Positions 27,642-38,692 of a DNA stretch of 64,000 nt are shown here, piece by piece. Source of the DNA: Halomonas icarae (lineage in GTDB: Bacteria; Pseudomonadota; Gammaproteobacteria; Pseudomonadales; Halomonadaceae); NCBI RefSeq assembly GCF_009901955.1, contig NZ_WUTS01000001.1, positions 3,243,537-3,307,536 of the forward strand. Reading direction: 5' to 3'. Position numbers and translations under genes: made by a program. The notes below the pieces were generated by a model. That model was given only the letters and a program-made list of their open reading frames with translations, was not told the DNA's origin and ran no database searches. Position 1 is the first letter of the stretch. Every line of letters begins with the position of its first letter.

Positions 27642-28817
27642 ATGCAAGAAGTGGTTATCGTTGCCGCCCGCCGCACCGCTGTCGGCTCCTTTGGCGGTTC
27701 CCTAGCCGGCGTCCCTGCCAGCGATCTAGGTGCCCAAGTGATCAAGGACATCCTGGCGACTACCGGCGTCGCCGGCGATCAGGTGGACGAGGTGCTGCTT
27801 GGCCAGGTGCTGACCGCTGGTGTTGGCCAGAATCCGGCGCGTCAGGCCGCCATCAAGGCTGGACTGCCCGAGACCGTACCGGCCATGACCATCAACAAGG
27901 TGTGCGGCTCCGGCCTCAAGGCGCTACACCTGGCCACCCAGGCGATCCGCTGTGGCGATGCCGAGCTGATCATCGCCGGCGGTCAGGAGAACATGTCCGC
28001 CTCGCCCCACGTACTGCCCAACTCGCGCAATGGCCAGCGCATGGGCGACTGGAAGGCCGTGGACAGCATGGTGCACGACGGCCTGTGGGACGCCTTCAAC
28101 AACTACCATATGGGCATTACCGCCGAGAACCTGGCCGAAAAGTACGGTATCACCCGCGAGGAGATGGATGCGTTCGCCGCCGACTCCCAGCAGAAGGCCG
28201 CCGCGGCCATCCGCGAGGGCAGGTTCAAGGGGCAGATCGTCCCGGTGGAGATCCCCCAGCGCAAGGGTGATCCGATCGTCTTCGACACCGACGAGGGCCC
28301 GCGTGATGTGACCGCCGAGAAGCTTTCCGGCATGCGCCCGGCCTTCAAGAAGGATGGCACCGTTACCGCCGGTAACGCCTCCTCCATCAACGACGGTGCG
28401 GCCGTGGTGATGCTGTGCACCGCCGAGAAGGCCAAGGCCCTGGGCCTCGAGCCGCTGGCGCGTATCAAGGCCTACAGCAATGCCGGCGTCGACCCCTCCA
28501 TCATGGGCATCGGCCCGGCCCCGGCGACCCGACGCTGCCTGGAGAAGGCCGGCTGGAGCATCGACGACCTCGACCTGATCGAGGCCAACGAGGCCTTCGC
28601 CGCCCAGGCCCTCTCCGTCAACAAGGAGCTGGGCTGGGATGCCAGCAAGATCAACGTCAATGGTGGTGCCATCGCCATCGGTCATCCCATTGGCGCCTCC
28701 GGCTGCCGCATCCTCGTGACCCTGGTCCACGAGATGATCGCCCGTGACGCCAAGAAGGGCCTCGCCACCCTCTGCATCGGTGGTGGACAGGGCGTGGCAC
28801 TCGCCATCGAAAGATAA
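27642..28817 (+). CDS. phaA: Acetyl-CoA C-acetyltransferase (beta-ketothiolase)
   Basis: A 391-residue thiolase that condenses two acetyl-CoA to acetoacetyl-CoA. The nucleophilic cysteine is C88 in [11 protein letters not shown]; the C-terminal catalytic histidine and cysteine are in [14 protein letters not shown] and LCIGGGQG. In Halomonas the same reaction starts polyhydroxybutyrate synthesis, which supports the phaA name, but a degradative AtoB role cannot be excluded because phaB and phaC are not in the window. AAGGAG precedes the ATG. It stands alone, followed by a repeat element and a strong terminator. Confidence 0.88.
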   Translation: MQEVVIVAARRTAVGSFGGSLAGVPASDLGAQVIKDILATTGVAGDQVDEVLLGQVLTAGVGQNPARQAAIKAGLPETVPAMTINKVCGSGLKALHLATQAIRCGDAELIIAGGQENMSASPHVLPNSRNGQRMGDWKAVDSMVHDGLWDAFNNYHMGITAENLAEKYGITREEMDAFAADSQQKAAAAIREGRFKGQIVPVEIPQRKGDPIVFDTDEGPRDVTAEKLSGMRPAFKKDGTVTAGNASSINDGAAVVMLCTAEKAKALGLEPLARIKAYSNAGVDPSIMGIGPAPATRRCLEKAGWSIDDLDLIEANEAFAAQALSVNKELGWDASKINVNGGAIAIGHPIGASGCRILVTLVHEMIARDAKKGLATLCIGGGQGVALAIER

Positions 28818-28822
28818 CGCGC

Positions 28823-28966
28823 TGTTGTAGGAGGCCGGGTCCGCCGGGCGAATGGAGGCCGCAGGCCTCCCGGCAGCGCTAGCTACAGCCGGGAGACACC
28901 ACCAGGCACCTGACGGGGTCGGTCGCGATGCGGAGCCGATTCGGCGGACCGATCCCTCCTACTGCT
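28823..28966. repeat. REP/BIME-like inverted element downstream of phaA
   Basis: GTAGGAGGCCGGGTCCGCCG near 28827 and, inverted, GTAGGAGGGATCGGTCCGCC near 28965 flank about 100 bp. Each arm resembles the extragenic REP sequences of Pseudomonas in beginning with GTAGGAG and having an internal imperfect palindrome. This paired, head-to-head form is like a BIME. Confidence 0.6.
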
Positions 28967-28988
28967 GAATAGACGATACCTCTAAAGA

Positions 28989-29025
28989 AACCGCCCCCGC
29001 AGCCAGGCTGCGGGGGCGGTTTTTT
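28989..29025 (+). terminator. Strong terminator between phaA and pnp
   Basis: The stem AACCGCCCCCGCAGCC / GGCTGCGGGGGCGGTT is followed by TTTTTT. It serves phaA. It lies downstream of the convergent pnp stop and may act in both directions. Confidence 0.88.
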
Positions 29026-29026
29026 C

Positions 29027-29047
29027 TTCCAGCTTCAAGCTTCCGGC
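29027..29047. repeat. TTCCRGC heptamer cluster after the phaA terminator
   Basis: TTCCAGC-TTCAAGC-TTCCGGC, three 7-bp units. The same three-unit arrangement follows the greA-side terminator at 45442-45462, and it is the complement of the AGCTGGA array at 45291-45374. Confidence 0.75.
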
Positions 29048-29067
29048 TTAGAGCTCGCCGAAGGCGC

Positions 29068-31203
29068 TTACAGCTCGGGTTCAGCGACCGCCTCGGCCTC
29101 GAATGCCGCCTTTTCTTCCGGGGTAATCTCCTTGATGGTGAGCTTCACCCGGTTGCGGTTGTCGATATCGAGCACCTTGACGATGGGCTCGTCGCCCTCG
29201 TTGAGGAAGTCACGCACGTCATTGACCCGCTCCGGCACGATCTGGGAGATATGCACCAGACCATCGGTGCCGGGCATGATATTGACGAAGGCGCCGAAGT
29301 CGGCGATGCGCACCACCTTGCCGCGGTAGAGCTTGCCGATCTCGGGCTCCGCGGTGATCGCCAGCACGGTGTCGATGGCCGCCTTGGCCGCCGACTTGTC
29401 CTCGGCATAGATGCGCACGGTGCCGTCATCATCGAGATCGATGGAGGCGCCAGTATCCTCGCAGATCTTGCGGATCGTGGCGCCACCCTTGCCGATGACG
29501 TCACGGATCTTCTCGGGATCGATCTTGATGGTCGCCATTGAGGGCGCGTTCTCGGAGACCTCGGCACGGCTCTGGTTGATCACCGCGTTCATCTGCTCGA
29601 GGATGCTGAGGCGCGCTTCCAGGGCCTGCTGCAGCGCCTGCTCCATGATCTCCTCGTTGATGCCCTCGATCTTGATGTCCATCTGCAGAGCGGTCACGCC
29701 ATCGGCGGAGCCGGCCACCTTGAAGTCCATGTCGCCGAGGTGGTCCTCGTCACCTAGGATGTCGGTCAGCACGGCAAAGCCGTCCTCGTCCTTGACCAGG
29801 CCCATGGCGATACCTGCCACCGGCGACTTGATCGGCACGCCGGCATCCATCAGGGCCAGCGAGGAGCCGCACACGGACGCCATGGAGCTGGAGCCGTTGG
29901 ACTCGGTGATCTCGGAGACCACCCGGATGGTGTAGGGGAACTCCGCCTCGTCGGGCAGCATGGCCTGCACGCCACGACGCGCCAGGCGGCCATGGCCGAT
30001 CTCGCGGCGCTTGGGACCACCCATGAAGCCGGCCTCACCCACGCTGTAGGGAGGGAAGTTGTAGTGCAACAGGAAGCGGTCCTTGCGCTCCCCTTCCAGG
30101 GACTCGATCAGCTGGGAGTCACGCAGGGTACCCAGGGTGGCGACCACGATGGCCTGGGTCTCGCCACGGGTAAAGATCGCCGAGCCGTGGGCCTTGGGCA
30201 GGCTACCCACTTCGATCTCCAGCGGACGCACGGTCTTGTGGTCACGGCCATCGATACGCGGCTCGCCCTTCACCACACGGGCACGTACCACGCGCTTCTC
30301 GAGGCTGGAGAAGGCACCTTTGACATCATCGGCCGCAAACTTACCTTCTTCCTCACCGGCCAGCTGTTCCACCGCCTCGGCCTTGAGGGCCGACAGGGCA
30401 TCCTGGCGCTGCATCTTGTCGGTGATGCGATAGGCCTCGCCCACGCGGGCCTCGAAGGCCTCGGCGATGGCGGACTTGAGCGCGGTGTTCTCCACCGGCG
30501 GCTGCCAGTCCCACTTCGGCTTGCCCGCTTCGGCGGCAAGCTCGTTGATGGCCTGGATCGCCGTCTGCATCTCCATATGGCCGTAGAGCACGGCGCCGAG
30601 CATCTCGTCCTCGAGCAGCTCATCGGCCTCGGACTCGACCATCAGCACCGCCTTCTCGGTACCGGCGACGACCATGTTCAGCTCGGAGGTGGTGAGCTCT
30701 TCCACGGTGGGGTTGAGGAAGTAGCCCTGCTCCTCGTTGAAGCCGACGCGGGCCGCGCCGATGGGGCCACTGAAGGGCACCCCGGAGATGGCCAGGGCCG
30801 CGGAGGTGCCGATCAGCGCCGCGATATCCGGATCATGGTTGCGATCGGTGGAGAGCACGGTGCAGACGACCTGCACCTCGTTCATGAAGCCCTTGGGAAA
30901 GAGCGGACGGATCGGGCGATCGATCAGCCGCGAGGTGAGCGTCTCCTTCTCGGTGGGGCGCCCCTCGCGCTTGAAGAAGCCGCCGGGGATCTTGCCGACC
31001 GCATAGGTCTTCTCCTGATAGTGCACGGAGAGCGGGAAGAACGGCTGCGCGGGATTGGCCTCCTTCCTGGCGACCACGGTGCACAGCACCACGGTATCGT
31101 CCATGGTGACCATTACGGCACCGGAGGCCTGGCGGGCGATGCGCCCGGTTTCCAGGGTGACGGTGCTGCGACCGTACTGAAATGTCTTCTTGACCGGATT
31201 CAC
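29068..31203 (-). CDS. pnp: Polyribonucleotide nucleotidyltransferase (PNPase)
   Basis: A 711-residue phosphorolytic 3'-5' exoribonuclease of the RNA degradosome. Two RNase PH domains (about 1-230 and 310-555, with [17 protein letters not shown] and the [18 protein letters not shown] catalytic region), a KH domain ([16 protein letters not shown]) and an S1 domain ([17 protein letters not shown]). I chose the GTG at 31203 (VNPVKK) with GAAGGAAG upstream; an in-frame TTG at 31218 lies before the ribosome site. It follows rpsO, with a terminator between them, as in E. coli. Confidence 0.96.
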   Translation of the reverse strand: MNPVKKTFQYGRSTVTLETGRIARQASGAVMVTMDDTVVLCTVVARKEANPAQPFFPLSVHYQEKTYAVGKIPGGFFKREGRPTEKETLTSRLIDRPIRPLFPKGFMNEVQVVCTVLSTDRNHDPDIAALIGTSAALAISGVPFSGPIGAARVGFNEEQGYFLNPTVEELTTSELNMVVAGTEKAVLMVESEADELLEDEMLGAVLYGHMEMQTAIQAINELAAEAGKPKWDWQPPVENTALKSAIAEAFEARVGEAYRITDKMQRQDALSALKAEAVEQLAGEEEGKFAADDVKGAFSSLEKRVVRARVVKGEPRIDGRDHKTVRPLEIEVGSLPKAHGSAIFTRGETQAIVVATLGTLRDSQLIESLEGERKDRFLLHYNFPPYSVGEAGFMGGPKRREIGHGRLARRGVQAMLPDEAEFPYTIRVVSEITESNGSSSMASVCGSSLALMDAGVPIKSPVAGIAMGLVKDEDGFAVLTDILGDEDHLGDMDFKVAGSADGVTALQMDIKIEGINEEIMEQALQQALEARLSILEQMNAVINQSRAEVSENAPSMATIKIDPEKIRDVIGKGGATIRKICEDTGASIDLDDDGTVRIYAEDKSAAKAAIDTVLAITAEPEIGKLYRGKVVRIADFGAFVNIMPGTDGLVHISQIVPERVNDVRDFLNEGDEPIVKVLDIDNRNRVKLTIKEITPEEKAAFEAEAVAEPEL

Positions 31204-31318
31204 GGCGACTTCCTTCAATATCTACTTTTCTGTGTTTGGGTCGTTTCGACTCGCCGACCATTTTAGGGGTTGACGCGCCCCGCGGCCACCGGATAGCGAG
31301 ATTTCCGCCCTATACACG

Positions 31319-31350
31319 CAAAACGGGCAACCCGAAGGCTGCCCGTTTCG
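31319..31350 (-). terminator. Terminator between rpsO and pnp
   Basis: The stem AAACGGGCA-ACC / GGC-TGCCCGTTT with a short GAAG loop; on the minus strand it ends in TTTTGCG. In E. coli the rpsO-pnp junction has a comparable partial terminator with RNase III processing. Confidence 0.75.
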
Positions 31351-31371
31351 TTACCGCGCGGGGTGCGACGC

Positions 31372-31641
31372 TTAGCGACGCAGGCCCAGACGCTGGATCA
31401 GAGCCTGATAGCGCTCGAAGTCCTTGCGCTTCAGGTAGTCCAGCAGCTTGCGGCGCTGGTTGACCATGCGGATCAGGCCACGACGGGAGTGGTGATCCTG
31501 CTTGTTGGTCTTGAAGTGATCCTGCAGGCCATCGATGTTGGCGCTCAGCAGGGCCACTTGAACTTCGGGGGAACCGGTGTCGTTGTCGCCACGACCAAAT
31601 TCGCTGACGATTGCGGACTTCTGCTCGGCTGTCAGTGCCAT
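31372..31641 (-). CDS. rpsO: 30S ribosomal protein S15
   Basis: An 89-residue S15 that binds the 16S rRNA central domain. Family sequence [30 protein letters not shown] and [12 protein letters not shown] is complete. It sits between truB and pnp, its standard place. In E. coli S15 represses its own mRNA; the 78-bp upstream space could hold such a site, but I see no clear one. Confidence 0.97.
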   Translation of the reverse strand: MALTAEQKSAIVSEFGRGDNDTGSPEVQVALLSANIDGLQDHFKTNKQDHHSRRGLIRMVNQRRKLLDYLKRKDFERYQALIQRLGLRR

Positions 31642-31719
31642 CTGTCTCTCCAGTAAGCAATATGCCTGAATGATGAGTGTGTGAGACCACGCATATTTGC
31701 AGTCTCGGGCGTCTCTCCC

Positions 31720-32637
31720 TCAATCGGCTGCGGTGCTCAGCAGCCGTTTCGGCGCCACCTCCTGTGGCGTCGTCACCGCACCGAGACCCAGGAAGATCTC
31801 GTTGCAGTAGAGTCTTGCCGTCTCGCCGACGGCGATATCGCCGGCATCCACCGCGGCCGCCTGACCATGGGTCAGGCGGCGCGCCGCCTCGGCGTCGACC
31901 TCGAGGCGCGGCAGGTGCGCGGCCAGCACGTCGACCGGCAGCAGCGTCGCTTCTCGGGCCGCCTGGTCAGGCAGTGCCTGCAGCGACTCGAGGGTCAGCA
32001 TGGCCTCGGCGCCGAAGGGCCCGGTGGCCAGGCGACGCAGCGCACTGATATGTGCCCCGCTGCCCAGTTCGCGTCCGATATCCTCGGCCAGGGTACGCAC
32101 ATAGGTCCCCTTGCTGACCGACACTTCCAGTTCGAAGGCGCTGCCCTCGAAGGAAACGAGCCGGGCATCATACACGGTCACACGCCGCGCTGCACGCTCA
32201 ACCGACTTGCCCTCGCGAGCCAGCTCGTAGAGCTTGCGTCCCTGGTGCTTGAGCGCCGAGTACATGGGGGGCACCTGATCGATCTCGCCATGAAAGCGAG
32301 CCAGCACGGCCTCCACATCGGCAGCGGTCAGGGACGGGACCGCCAGGCGTTCGACCACCTCACCCTCGGCATCCCCGGTATCGGTCACCACGCCCAGTTC
32401 CACCCGGGTACGGTAGACCTTGTCGGAGGCCAGCAGATGAGCGGAGAACTTGGTCGCCTCGCCGAAGCACACCGGCAGCAGACCGGTCGCCATAGGATCC
32501 AGGGTGCCGGTGTGGCCGGCCTTCTGGGCCTGGAACAGGCGTCGGGCCTGCTGTAGCGCGTGATTGCTGGACAGGCCCGCGGGCTTGTCCAGCAGCAGCA
32601 CGCCATTGACGGGGAGGCCGCGACGTCGACGTGCCAT
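31720..32637 (-). CDS. truB: tRNA pseudouridine(55) synthase
   Basis: A 305-residue enzyme making pseudouridine 55 in the T-loop of tRNAs. The N-terminal GVLLLDKPAGLSSNHALQ and the catalytic aspartate in KAGHTGTLDPMATGLLP are present, as are YRTRVELGVVTDTGDAEG and the C-terminal PUA-like part. Its start codon is coincident with the end of rbfA, so the genes are translationally coupled. Confidence 0.96.
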   Translation of the reverse strand: MARRRRGLPVNGVLLLDKPAGLSSNHALQQARRLFQAQKAGHTGTLDPMATGLLPVCFGEATKFSAHLLASDKVYRTRVELGVVTDTGDAEGEVVERLAVPSLTAADVEAVLARFHGEIDQVPPMYSALKHQGRKLYELAREGKSVERAARRVTVYDARLVSFEGSAFELEVSVSKGTYVRTLAEDIGRELGSGAHISALRRLATGPFGAEAMLTLESLQALPDQAAREATLLPVDVLAAHLPRLEVDAEAARRLTHGQAAAVDAGDIAVGETARLYCNEIFLGLGAVTTPQEVAPKRLLSTAAD

Positions 32638-33044
32638 CAGTCCCGCTCACCCTCGTCGTCGGAAGTTGGCTCCTCACCCAGGCGGGTGCGGTCACTCTCT
32701 ACCGCCTCGTCGATCAGCGAGGAGAGGCGCTGGCCGCGCACCACGCTCTCGTCGTAGTGAAAGCGCAGCTCCGGCACGTGGCGCAGCTTGATGCGGCGGG
32801 CGATCTGCCCGCGCAGGAAACCGGCGGCCTGTTTGAGAACCTTGAGGTTCTCCTTGATCCGTTCCGGGGTGTCCTCACCCAGCAGGGTCACATGAACGTC
32901 GGCATAGCCGAGGTCTCGACTGACCTCGACGCCGCTGACGGTGACCATGCCCAGGCGCGGGTCCTTGACCTCGCGCTGGATAAGGACCGCCAGCTCCTTC
33001 TGGAGCTGGTCGGCCACCCGGTCCGTACGCTTGAACTCGCGCAT
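32637..33044 (-). CDS. rbfA: 30S ribosome-binding factor A
   Basis: A 135-residue KH-fold protein needed for late 30S maturation and cold adaptation. N-terminal REFKRTDRVADQLQKELAVLIQREVKDPRLG and the segment LRHVPELRFHYDESV are typical (together diagnostic). The acidic C-terminal tail is normal. Between infB and truB in the usual operon. Confidence 0.96.
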   Translation of the reverse strand: MREFKRTDRVADQLQKELAVLIQREVKDPRLGMVTVSGVEVSRDLGYADVHVTLLGEDTPERIKENLKVLKQAAGFLRGQIARRIKLRHVPELRFHYDESVVRGQRLSSLIDEAVESDRTRLGEEPTSDDEGERD

Positions 33045-33060
33045 GCTTAGCTCCTGGCGC

Positions 33061-35589
33061 TTAGAGCGTCCGCTCGACCTTGATCTGGTCGAAGACCTCG
33101 ATCTTGTCGCCGACCTGGACGTCGTTGTAGTTCTTCACGCCAATGCCGCACTCCATGCCGTTGCGCACTTCCTGGACATCGTCCTTGAAGCGACGCAGCG
33201 ACTCGAGCTCACCCTCGTAGATCACCACGTTGTCGCGCAGCACGCGGATCTTCTTGTTACGGAAGACGGTGCCCTCGACCACCATACAGCCGGCCACCGC
33301 ACCGATCTTCGGTGCACGGAAGACGTCGCGAACCTCGGCCACGCCGACGATCTCTTCCTTCCACTCCGGTGCCAGCATGCCGCTCATCGCCTGCTTGACC
33401 TCATCGATCAGCTGGTAGATGACGCTGTAGTAGCGCAGGTCGAGGCCTTCGCGCTCGATGATCTCGCGGGCCGCGACATCGGCACGCACGTTGAAGCCGA
33501 CCACGATGGCTTCCGAGGCCAGTGCCAGGTTGGCGTCGGTACCGGTGATGCCACCCACACCGGAGGAGACCACTGCCACTTCCACCTCGCCGGTGGAGAG
33601 CTCTTCCAGCGCGCTCTTGATCGCCTCCAGAGAGCCCTGGACATCGGCCTTGAGCACGATGTTGAGCTTGGCGGCCACATCCTGGCCCATCTGGCTGAAC
33701 ATGTTCTCCAGCTTGGCCTTCTGCTGGCGTGCCAGGCGTACCTCGCGATACTTGCCCTGACGGAAGTTGGCAACCTCACGGGCCTTCTTCTCGTCGGCCA
33801 CCACCATGAAGTCGTCACCCGCCTCGGGCGTACCGTCCAGGCCCTGGATCTCCACCGGCATCGCCGGGCCGACCTCTTCGACCTGCTTGCCCAGCTCGTT
33901 GGTCAGGGCACGCACGCGGCCATAGTGCAGGCCGGCCAGCACGATATCGCCACGCTTGAGGGTGCCGTTCTGAACCAGCACGGTGGCCACAGGACCACGC
34001 CCCTTGTCCAGGCGCGACTCGACCACCACACCCTTGCCGGGCGCCTCGGGGACGGCCTTGAGCTCGAGCACCTCGGAGACCAGCAGCACCGCCTCGAGCA
34101 GCGCGTCGATGCCCTCACCGGTCTTGGCGGAGACATGCACGAACTGGGTGTCGCCACCCCACTCCTCGGAGATGACGCCGTGCTGGGAGAGCTCGTTCTT
34201 GACGCGATCCGGATCGGCGGCCGGCTTGTCGATCTTGTTGACGGCGACCACCATGGGAACCTCGGCGGCCTTGGAGTGCTCGATCGCCTCGATGGTCTGG
34301 GGCATGACGCCATCATCGGCGGCCACCACCAGGATGACCACGTCGGTCGCCTTGGCACCGCGGGCACGCATGGCGGTAAAGGCCGCGTGGCCCGGGGTGT
34401 CCAGGAAGGTCACACCGTGGGAGTTGTTCACCTTCTCGGCCGCGACATGATAGGCGCCGATATGCTGGGTGATACCGCCGGCCTCGCCGGTGGCCACCTT
34501 GGCCTGGCGAATATGGTCGAGCAGCGAGGTCTTGCCGTGGTCGACGTGGCCCATCACGGTCACCACCGGGTCACGGGTCAGCTCCTCACCCTCGTAGGAG
34601 ATGCTGTCCAGCACTTCCTCCTCGAGCGCATCGTCCTTGACCAGCTTGGGCGTATGCCCCATCTCCTCGACCACGATGGCGGCGGTGTCCTGGTCGATGG
34701 TCTGGTTGATGGTCACCGCGGCGCCCATGGTGAACATGGTCTTGATGACCTCGTTGGCCTTGATCGACATCTTGTCGGCCAGCTCGGCGACGCTGATCGA
34801 CTCGGGGATCGAGACCTCACGGACGATGGGCTGGGTCGGCTTCTGGAAGCCGTGCTTGCCATTGCCCTGGCTGCTGCTGCCACCACGACGACCACCGCGA
34901 CGCTCGGCGCGCTTGGCCTTCTTGCCGCCACGACGCCGGTCCTCGCGCTCGCCACGGTCGTCATCGCGATCGTGACGCCCCTTCTTGGCGGCGGCCTTCT
35001 TGGGCGGCGCGGTACGACGATCGGTACGGCCCTCCTTGGGCGGGGCCGGGGGCTCGTCGCCGGGTGCCGTCGTCTCGAGCTCGGGCACCGGGATATCGGG
35101 CACCTCGGCGGCCTTCTGGGCCTCCAGCTTGGCGGCGGCCTCGCGCGCGGCCTCCTCGGCGGCACGCGCCTTGGCCTCTTCGGCCTCGCGGGCCTCCTTG
35201 GCGGCCTGGGCCTGCTGAGAGTCGGCCATGTCGCCGACCAACTGACGCGGACCGGTGTCCTCCACCTGCTTCGGCTTGGTCTCTTCCTCGGCGCGCTTGA
35301 CGTAGGTACGCTTCTTGCGCACCTGCACCTCGATGGTCTTGCCACGCTCACCGGTGTTGATGCGGCTGCGCGTCTTGCGCGTCAGGGTGATGCGGTTCTT
35401 CGGCGCGGCCTTCTCGGCGCTGCCGCCGTGGCTCTTGGTCAGGAAGTCGAGCAGCTGACGCTTGTCTTCCTCGGACACGGCGTCACTCTCGGACTTGTGC
35501 TTGAGCCCGGCTTGTTTCATCTGTTCCAGCAGGCGGGGAACGTCGCGTCCCACCTTCGCTGCAAAATCCTTAACGGTCATGTCTGACAT
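33061..35589 (-). CDS. infB: Translation initiation factor IF-2
   Basis: An 842-residue GTPase placing initiator tRNA on the 30S subunit. An N-terminal IF2-N domain ([20 protein letters not shown]), a long low-complexity charged linker (about 90-260, rich in A, E, K and R), a second N-domain copy, then the G domain: [20 protein letters not shown] and NKID. The start is ATG at 35589 with AGGAGGG upstream. The charged linker makes large reverse-frame open stretches; none is coding. It follows nusA. Confidence 0.96.
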   Translation of the reverse strand: MSDMTVKDFAAKVGRDVPRLLEQMKQAGLKHKSESDAVSEEDKRQLLDFLTKSHGGSAEKAAPKNRITLTRKTRSRINTGERGKTIEVQVRKKRTYVKRAEEETKPKQVEDTGPRQLVGDMADSQQAQAAKEAREAEEAKARAAEEAAREAAAKLEAQKAAEVPDIPVPELETTAPGDEPPAPPKEGRTDRRTAPPKKAAAKKGRHDRDDDRGEREDRRRGGKKAKRAERRGGRRGGSSSQGNGKHGFQKPTQPIVREVSIPESISVAELADKMSIKANEVIKTMFTMGAAVTINQTIDQDTAAIVVEEMGHTPKLVKDDALEEEVLDSISYEGEELTRDPVVTVMGHVDHGKTSLLDHIRQAKVATGEAGGITQHIGAYHVAAEKVNNSHGVTFLDTPGHAAFTAMRARGAKATDVVILVVAADDGVMPQTIEAIEHSKAAEVPMVVAVNKIDKPAADPDRVKNELSQHGVISEEWGGDTQFVHVSAKTGEGIDALLEAVLLVSEVLELKAVPEAPGKGVVVESRLDKGRGPVATVLVQNGTLKRGDIVLAGLHYGRVRALTNELGKQVEEVGPAMPVEIQGLDGTPEAGDDFMVVADEKKAREVANFRQGKYREVRLARQQKAKLENMFSQMGQDVAAKLNIVLKADVQGSLEAIKSALEELSTGEVEVAVVSSGVGGITGTDANLALASEAIVVGFNVRADVAAREIIEREGLDLRYYSVIYQLIDEVKQAMSGMLAPEWKEEIVGVAEVRDVFRAPKIGAVAGCMVVEGTVFRNKKIRVLRDNVVIYEGELESLRRFKDDVQEVRNGMECGIGVKNYNDVQVGDKIEVFDQIKVERTL

Positions 35590-35706
35590 GTAGACCCTCC
35601 TGAGCCCGTGACCCCAATTCTGTTCGCTTCGAATACTGCCGGTCCGAGCGCTGGGCATCGGACCCTTGTCTGCACGTTATTCGCCTTCGAGCCGTTCCTA
35701 TGCGAA

Positions 35707-37197
35707 CTACTCGTTTTCAAACCAGGGCGCACGGGCAGTCATGATCAGTGACGCGGCACGCTCCTCGTCCATGCCCTCGATATCCAGAAGATCATCGACG
35801 GACTGCTCGGCCAGATCCTCCATGCTTACGACTCCCCGGCTGGCCAGGATGAAGGCCAGATGGCGCTCCATGCCGTCCATCTCCAGCAGATCGTCGGCTG
35901 GCTGAGCACCATCCAGCGCCTCCTCGGAAGCGATGGCGAGGTTGAGCAGCTCATCCTTGGCACGCGAGCGCAGCTCCTCGATGGTCTCTTCATCGAACTC
36001 TTCGATCTCGAGCATCTCCTCAACCGGTACGTAGGCGATCTCTTCCAGGGTGGTAAAGCCCTCTTCCACCAGCAGGCGCGCCACATCGTCGTCGATGTTG
36101 AGGTGCTGCACGAATTGCTCGACCAGGCTATCGACCTCCTGGTCACGCTTGTCCTCCGCCTCGGCCTCGGTCATCACATTGATCCGCCAGCCGGTCAACT
36201 CGGAGGCCAGGCGCACGTTCTGACCGCTGCGGCCGATGGCCTGGGCCAGATTGTCCTCGGCGACGGCCACGTCCATGGCGTGGGCATCCTCATCGACCAG
36301 AATGGAGGCGACATCCGCCGGCGCCATGGCGTTGATCACCAGCTGGGCGGGGTTGTCGTCCCACAGCACGATATCGACGCGCTCGTTCTGGAGCTCCGTG
36401 GAGACGGCCTGGACCCGTGAGCCACGCATGCCCACACAGGCTCCCACCGGGTCGATACGACGGTCGTTGGTCTTCACCGCGATCTTGGCGCGGGACCCGG
36501 GGTCGCGAGCGGCCCCCTTGATCTCGATAAGTTGCTCGGCGATCTCCGGCACCTCGATGCTGAACAGTTCGATGATCAGCTCGGAGCAGGTACGCGACAG
36601 GATCAGCTGCGCACCGCGCGCCTCCGGGTCGACCTTGACCAGCAGGGCACGAACCCGCTCGTTCATGCGGTAGCGCTCACCGGGAATCATCTCGCTGCGC
36701 GGCAGGAACGCCTCGGCGTTGTCACCCAGGTCGATGATCAGGCCATCGCGGGTCGTCTTCTTGACGATGCCCGAGACCAGCTCACCCTCGCGATCGGCGT
36801 AGAGCCGCACGACCTCGGCACGCTCGGCCTCACGCACCTTCTGCACGATCACCTGCTTGGCGGTCTGGGCGGCGATGCGACCGAACTCGGCGTTCTCGAT
36901 GCGCTCCTCGACCACGTCACCCAGGCCCAGGGGCGGATCGCGACGCTCGGCAAAGGTCAGCTTGATCTGGTGGTCAGGGCCGTCGAAGTCATCGTCCTCG
37001 ACCACTTCCCAGCGACGAAAGGTTTCGTATTCGCCGGTGCTGCGATCGATATGCACGCGCACGCTGGCCTCTTCATCCTCGAAGCGCTTGCGCGACGCGC
37101 TGGCCAGGGCCGCCTCGACGGCCTCGAAGATCACCGTGCGGGGAACCCCCTTCTCGTTGGAGATCGCATCCACGACCGCCAGAATCTCTTTACTCAT
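35707..37197 (-). CDS. nusA: Transcription termination/antitermination factor NusA
   Basis: A 496-residue RNA polymerase-associated factor. An N-terminal RNAP-binding domain ([18 protein letters not shown]), an S1 domain ([21 protein letters not shown]), two KH domains ([12 protein letters not shown] and [17 protein letters not shown]), and two C-terminal acidic AR1/AR2 repeats (about 365-425 and 440-490). AR2 is typical for gammaproteobacteria. It lies between rimP and infB. Confidence 0.97.
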   Translation of the reverse strand: MSKEILAVVDAISNEKGVPRTVIFEAVEAALASASRKRFEDEEASVRVHIDRSTGEYETFRRWEVVEDDDFDGPDHQIKLTFAERRDPPLGLGDVVEERIENAEFGRIAAQTAKQVIVQKVREAERAEVVRLYADREGELVSGIVKKTTRDGLIIDLGDNAEAFLPRSEMIPGERYRMNERVRALLVKVDPEARGAQLILSRTCSELIIELFSIEVPEIAEQLIEIKGAARDPGSRAKIAVKTNDRRIDPVGACVGMRGSRVQAVSTELQNERVDIVLWDDNPAQLVINAMAPADVASILVDEDAHAMDVAVAEDNLAQAIGRSGQNVRLASELTGWRINVMTEAEAEDKRDQEVDSLVEQFVQHLNIDDDVARLLVEEGFTTLEEIAYVPVEEMLEIEEFDEETIEELRSRAKDELLNLAIASEEALDGAQPADDLLEMDGMERHLAFILASRGVVSMEDLAEQSVDDLLDIEGMDEERAASLIMTARAPWFENE

Positions 37198-37280
37198 GCC
37201 TTTGCCTCGCCAGAAAGCTGTTCTCGAGCTGATGCTCAACATGCCTCCCCTGGGGGGAGGCCGAATCCTTGAACCGCGGG

Positions 37281-37742
37281 CTAATCCTCGAAACGGGGCA
37301 CCACGCGCGCCTGATCGATGCCGTCGACGGGGAAGCAGTACTCCTCGCCATCGACCTGCACCAGCACCTCGTCACCCTCGACGCCGGCCAGCAGGCCCTG
37401 GAACTTGCGCCGCCCCTCGAAGGGCGCACGCAGCTTCAGTGCCACCTCGTGGCCACGATAACGAGAAAAGTGATCGAGGGTGAACAGGGGGCGATCCATC
37501 CCCGGAGAGGAGACCTCGAGGCGATATTCGCCGTGAATCGGGTCCTCGACATCGAGTAGCGCACTGATCTGACGACTGATGTCCGCACAGTCGTCGACGG
37601 TGATACCGTCCTCGTGATCGATATAGATCACCAGACGCGAGTGCTTACCCTGGGAGAGATAGTCGATGCCCCACAGCTCGAAACCCATGGCGGTAACCAC
37701 CGGGTCGATCAAGGTGTGTAGCGCAGCATCCTTGGTAGCCAC
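37281..37742 (-). CDS. rimP: Ribosome maturation factor RimP
   Basis: A 153-residue protein of early 30S assembly. Landmarks: [41 protein letters not shown], the [17 protein letters not shown] signature, and the C-terminal SH3-like domain. I chose GTG at 37742 ([11 protein letters not shown]) because TAGGAG lies 8 nt upstream; longer starts add residues not found in the family. It opens the rimP-nusA-infB operon, behind a terminator. Confidence 0.93.
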   Translation of the reverse strand: MATKDAALHTLIDPVVTAMGFELWGIDYLSQGKHSRLVIYIDHEDGITVDDCADISRQISALLDVEDPIHGEYRLEVSSPGMDRPLFTLDHFSRYRGHEVALKLRAPFEGRRKFQGLLAGVEGDEVLVQVDGEEYCFPVDGIDQARVVPRFED

Positions 37743-37863
37743 GGAATAGACTCCTACAGCCGTTGCATCAGGCACCTGGCCGGGAGTGAACTGGAAAGTC
37801 AGGTGGCTGATTGGCATTGCCCGGAACAGTGCCCCGACGCTTGGCGCCCTGAGCAAGCTGCTA

Positions 37864-37893
37864 ACAAAAAGCCCCTTCACAGGAAGGGGCTTT
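37864..37893 (-). terminator. Terminator/attenuator between tRNA-fMet and rimP
   Basis: The stem AAAGCCCCTT / AAGGGGCTTT with a 6-nt loop is followed on the minus strand by TTTTTGT. It lies after the tRNA gene and 120 nt before the rimP start, so any readthrough from the tRNA promoter into rimP must pass it. Confidence 0.8.
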
Positions 37894-37985
37894 CACAAGA
37901 AACCTGTAAACCACTCCGGCGGTCAATAGCTGCCCCTTCATTCGATCATGCCAGCTTGCATGGTCGACAGGCACCTGCCGGAAGA

Positions 37986-38062
<77 letters not shown>

Positions 38063-38204
38063 TCAATCTAGGTCGGTGATACTACACGCAGCCGACGAAT
38101 ACGTCAAGAGCTGCACACCGCTTTGCCAATCCTGCTTCTGAAGGATCGTCGGCATCGTCATGTTAACTATCAGCCGTTAACCAGGAACGCCGCGATGAAT
38201 CAGA

Positions 38205-38290
38205 TGGTGCCGAAGGCGGGACTTGAACCCGCACGACCGTAAGGTCACTACCCCCTCAAGATAGCGTGTCTACCAATTCCACCACTTCGG
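38205..38290 (-). tRNA. tRNA-Leu (GAG)
   Basis: An 86-nt class II tRNA with a long variable arm. The acceptor stem is GCCGAAG / CTTCGGC, then A and an encoded CCA. Anticodon GAG is read from the CTTGAGG loop. It lies between secG and the initiator tRNA, the same order as E. coli secG-leuU-metY. Confidence 0.95.
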
Positions 38291-38325
38291 CATCAGGGGA
38301 GGCTGGATGATGGTGCAACGACGCC

Positions 38326-38688
38326 TTACTGCTCGCCGCCGCTCTCCAGCACTGGCGCAGCATTATCCATGCTCGACTCCCCTTCGTCAAGGGTCGGCAC
38401 GTTATTCTGCTGTTCGATCAGGCGCGCGTCCGGAATGCCTGCCTCGGGAGCGTCGCTGGCCTGACTGGCGAACCAGGCCAGGGTCAGGGAGGTAGCGAAG
38501 AAGGCAGCCGCCAGCACGGCGGTGAACTTCGACAGGAAGCCACCGCTACCGCGGGAGCCGAACACGGTCTGGGAGGCACCGCCACCGAAGGCGGCGCCGG
38601 CCTCGGCCCCCTTGCCCTGCTGCAGCAGGATCAGGACGACCAGGGCGATGGCGACCGCCACGTGGATCATAAGAATGGCAACTTGCAT
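38326..38688 (-). CDS. secG: Protein translocase subunit SecG
   Basis: A 120-residue SecYEG subunit with two transmembrane helices (about 3-23 and 52-74) around the family cytoplasmic loop LILLQQGKGAEAGAAFGGGASQTVFGSRG. The C-terminal extension (about 80-120) is acidic and variable. It starts 4 nt after tpiA and ends 36 bp before the tRNA-Leu gene. Confidence 0.95.
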   Translation of the reverse strand: MQVAILMIHVAVAIALVVLILLQQGKGAEAGAAFGGGASQTVFGSRGSGGFLSKFTAVLAAAFFATSLTLAWFASQASDAPEAGIPDARLIEQQNNVPTLDEGESSMDNAAPVLESGGEQ

Positions 38689-38692
38689 GGAA

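Noticed and set aside
29992..31266. 424-codon plus-strand ORF opposite pnp
   Set aside because: Shadow of pnp; no ribosome site and no family resemblance.
32941..35586. 881-codon plus-strand ORF opposite infB
   Set aside because: It is the reverse-frame shadow of a GC-rich gene with clear IF-2 motifs; its translation is repetitive H/D/L/V-rich and unlike any protein.
36532..37272. Plus-strand ORF opposite nusA
   Set aside because: Shadow of nusA; nusA has S1, KH and AR domains in order.
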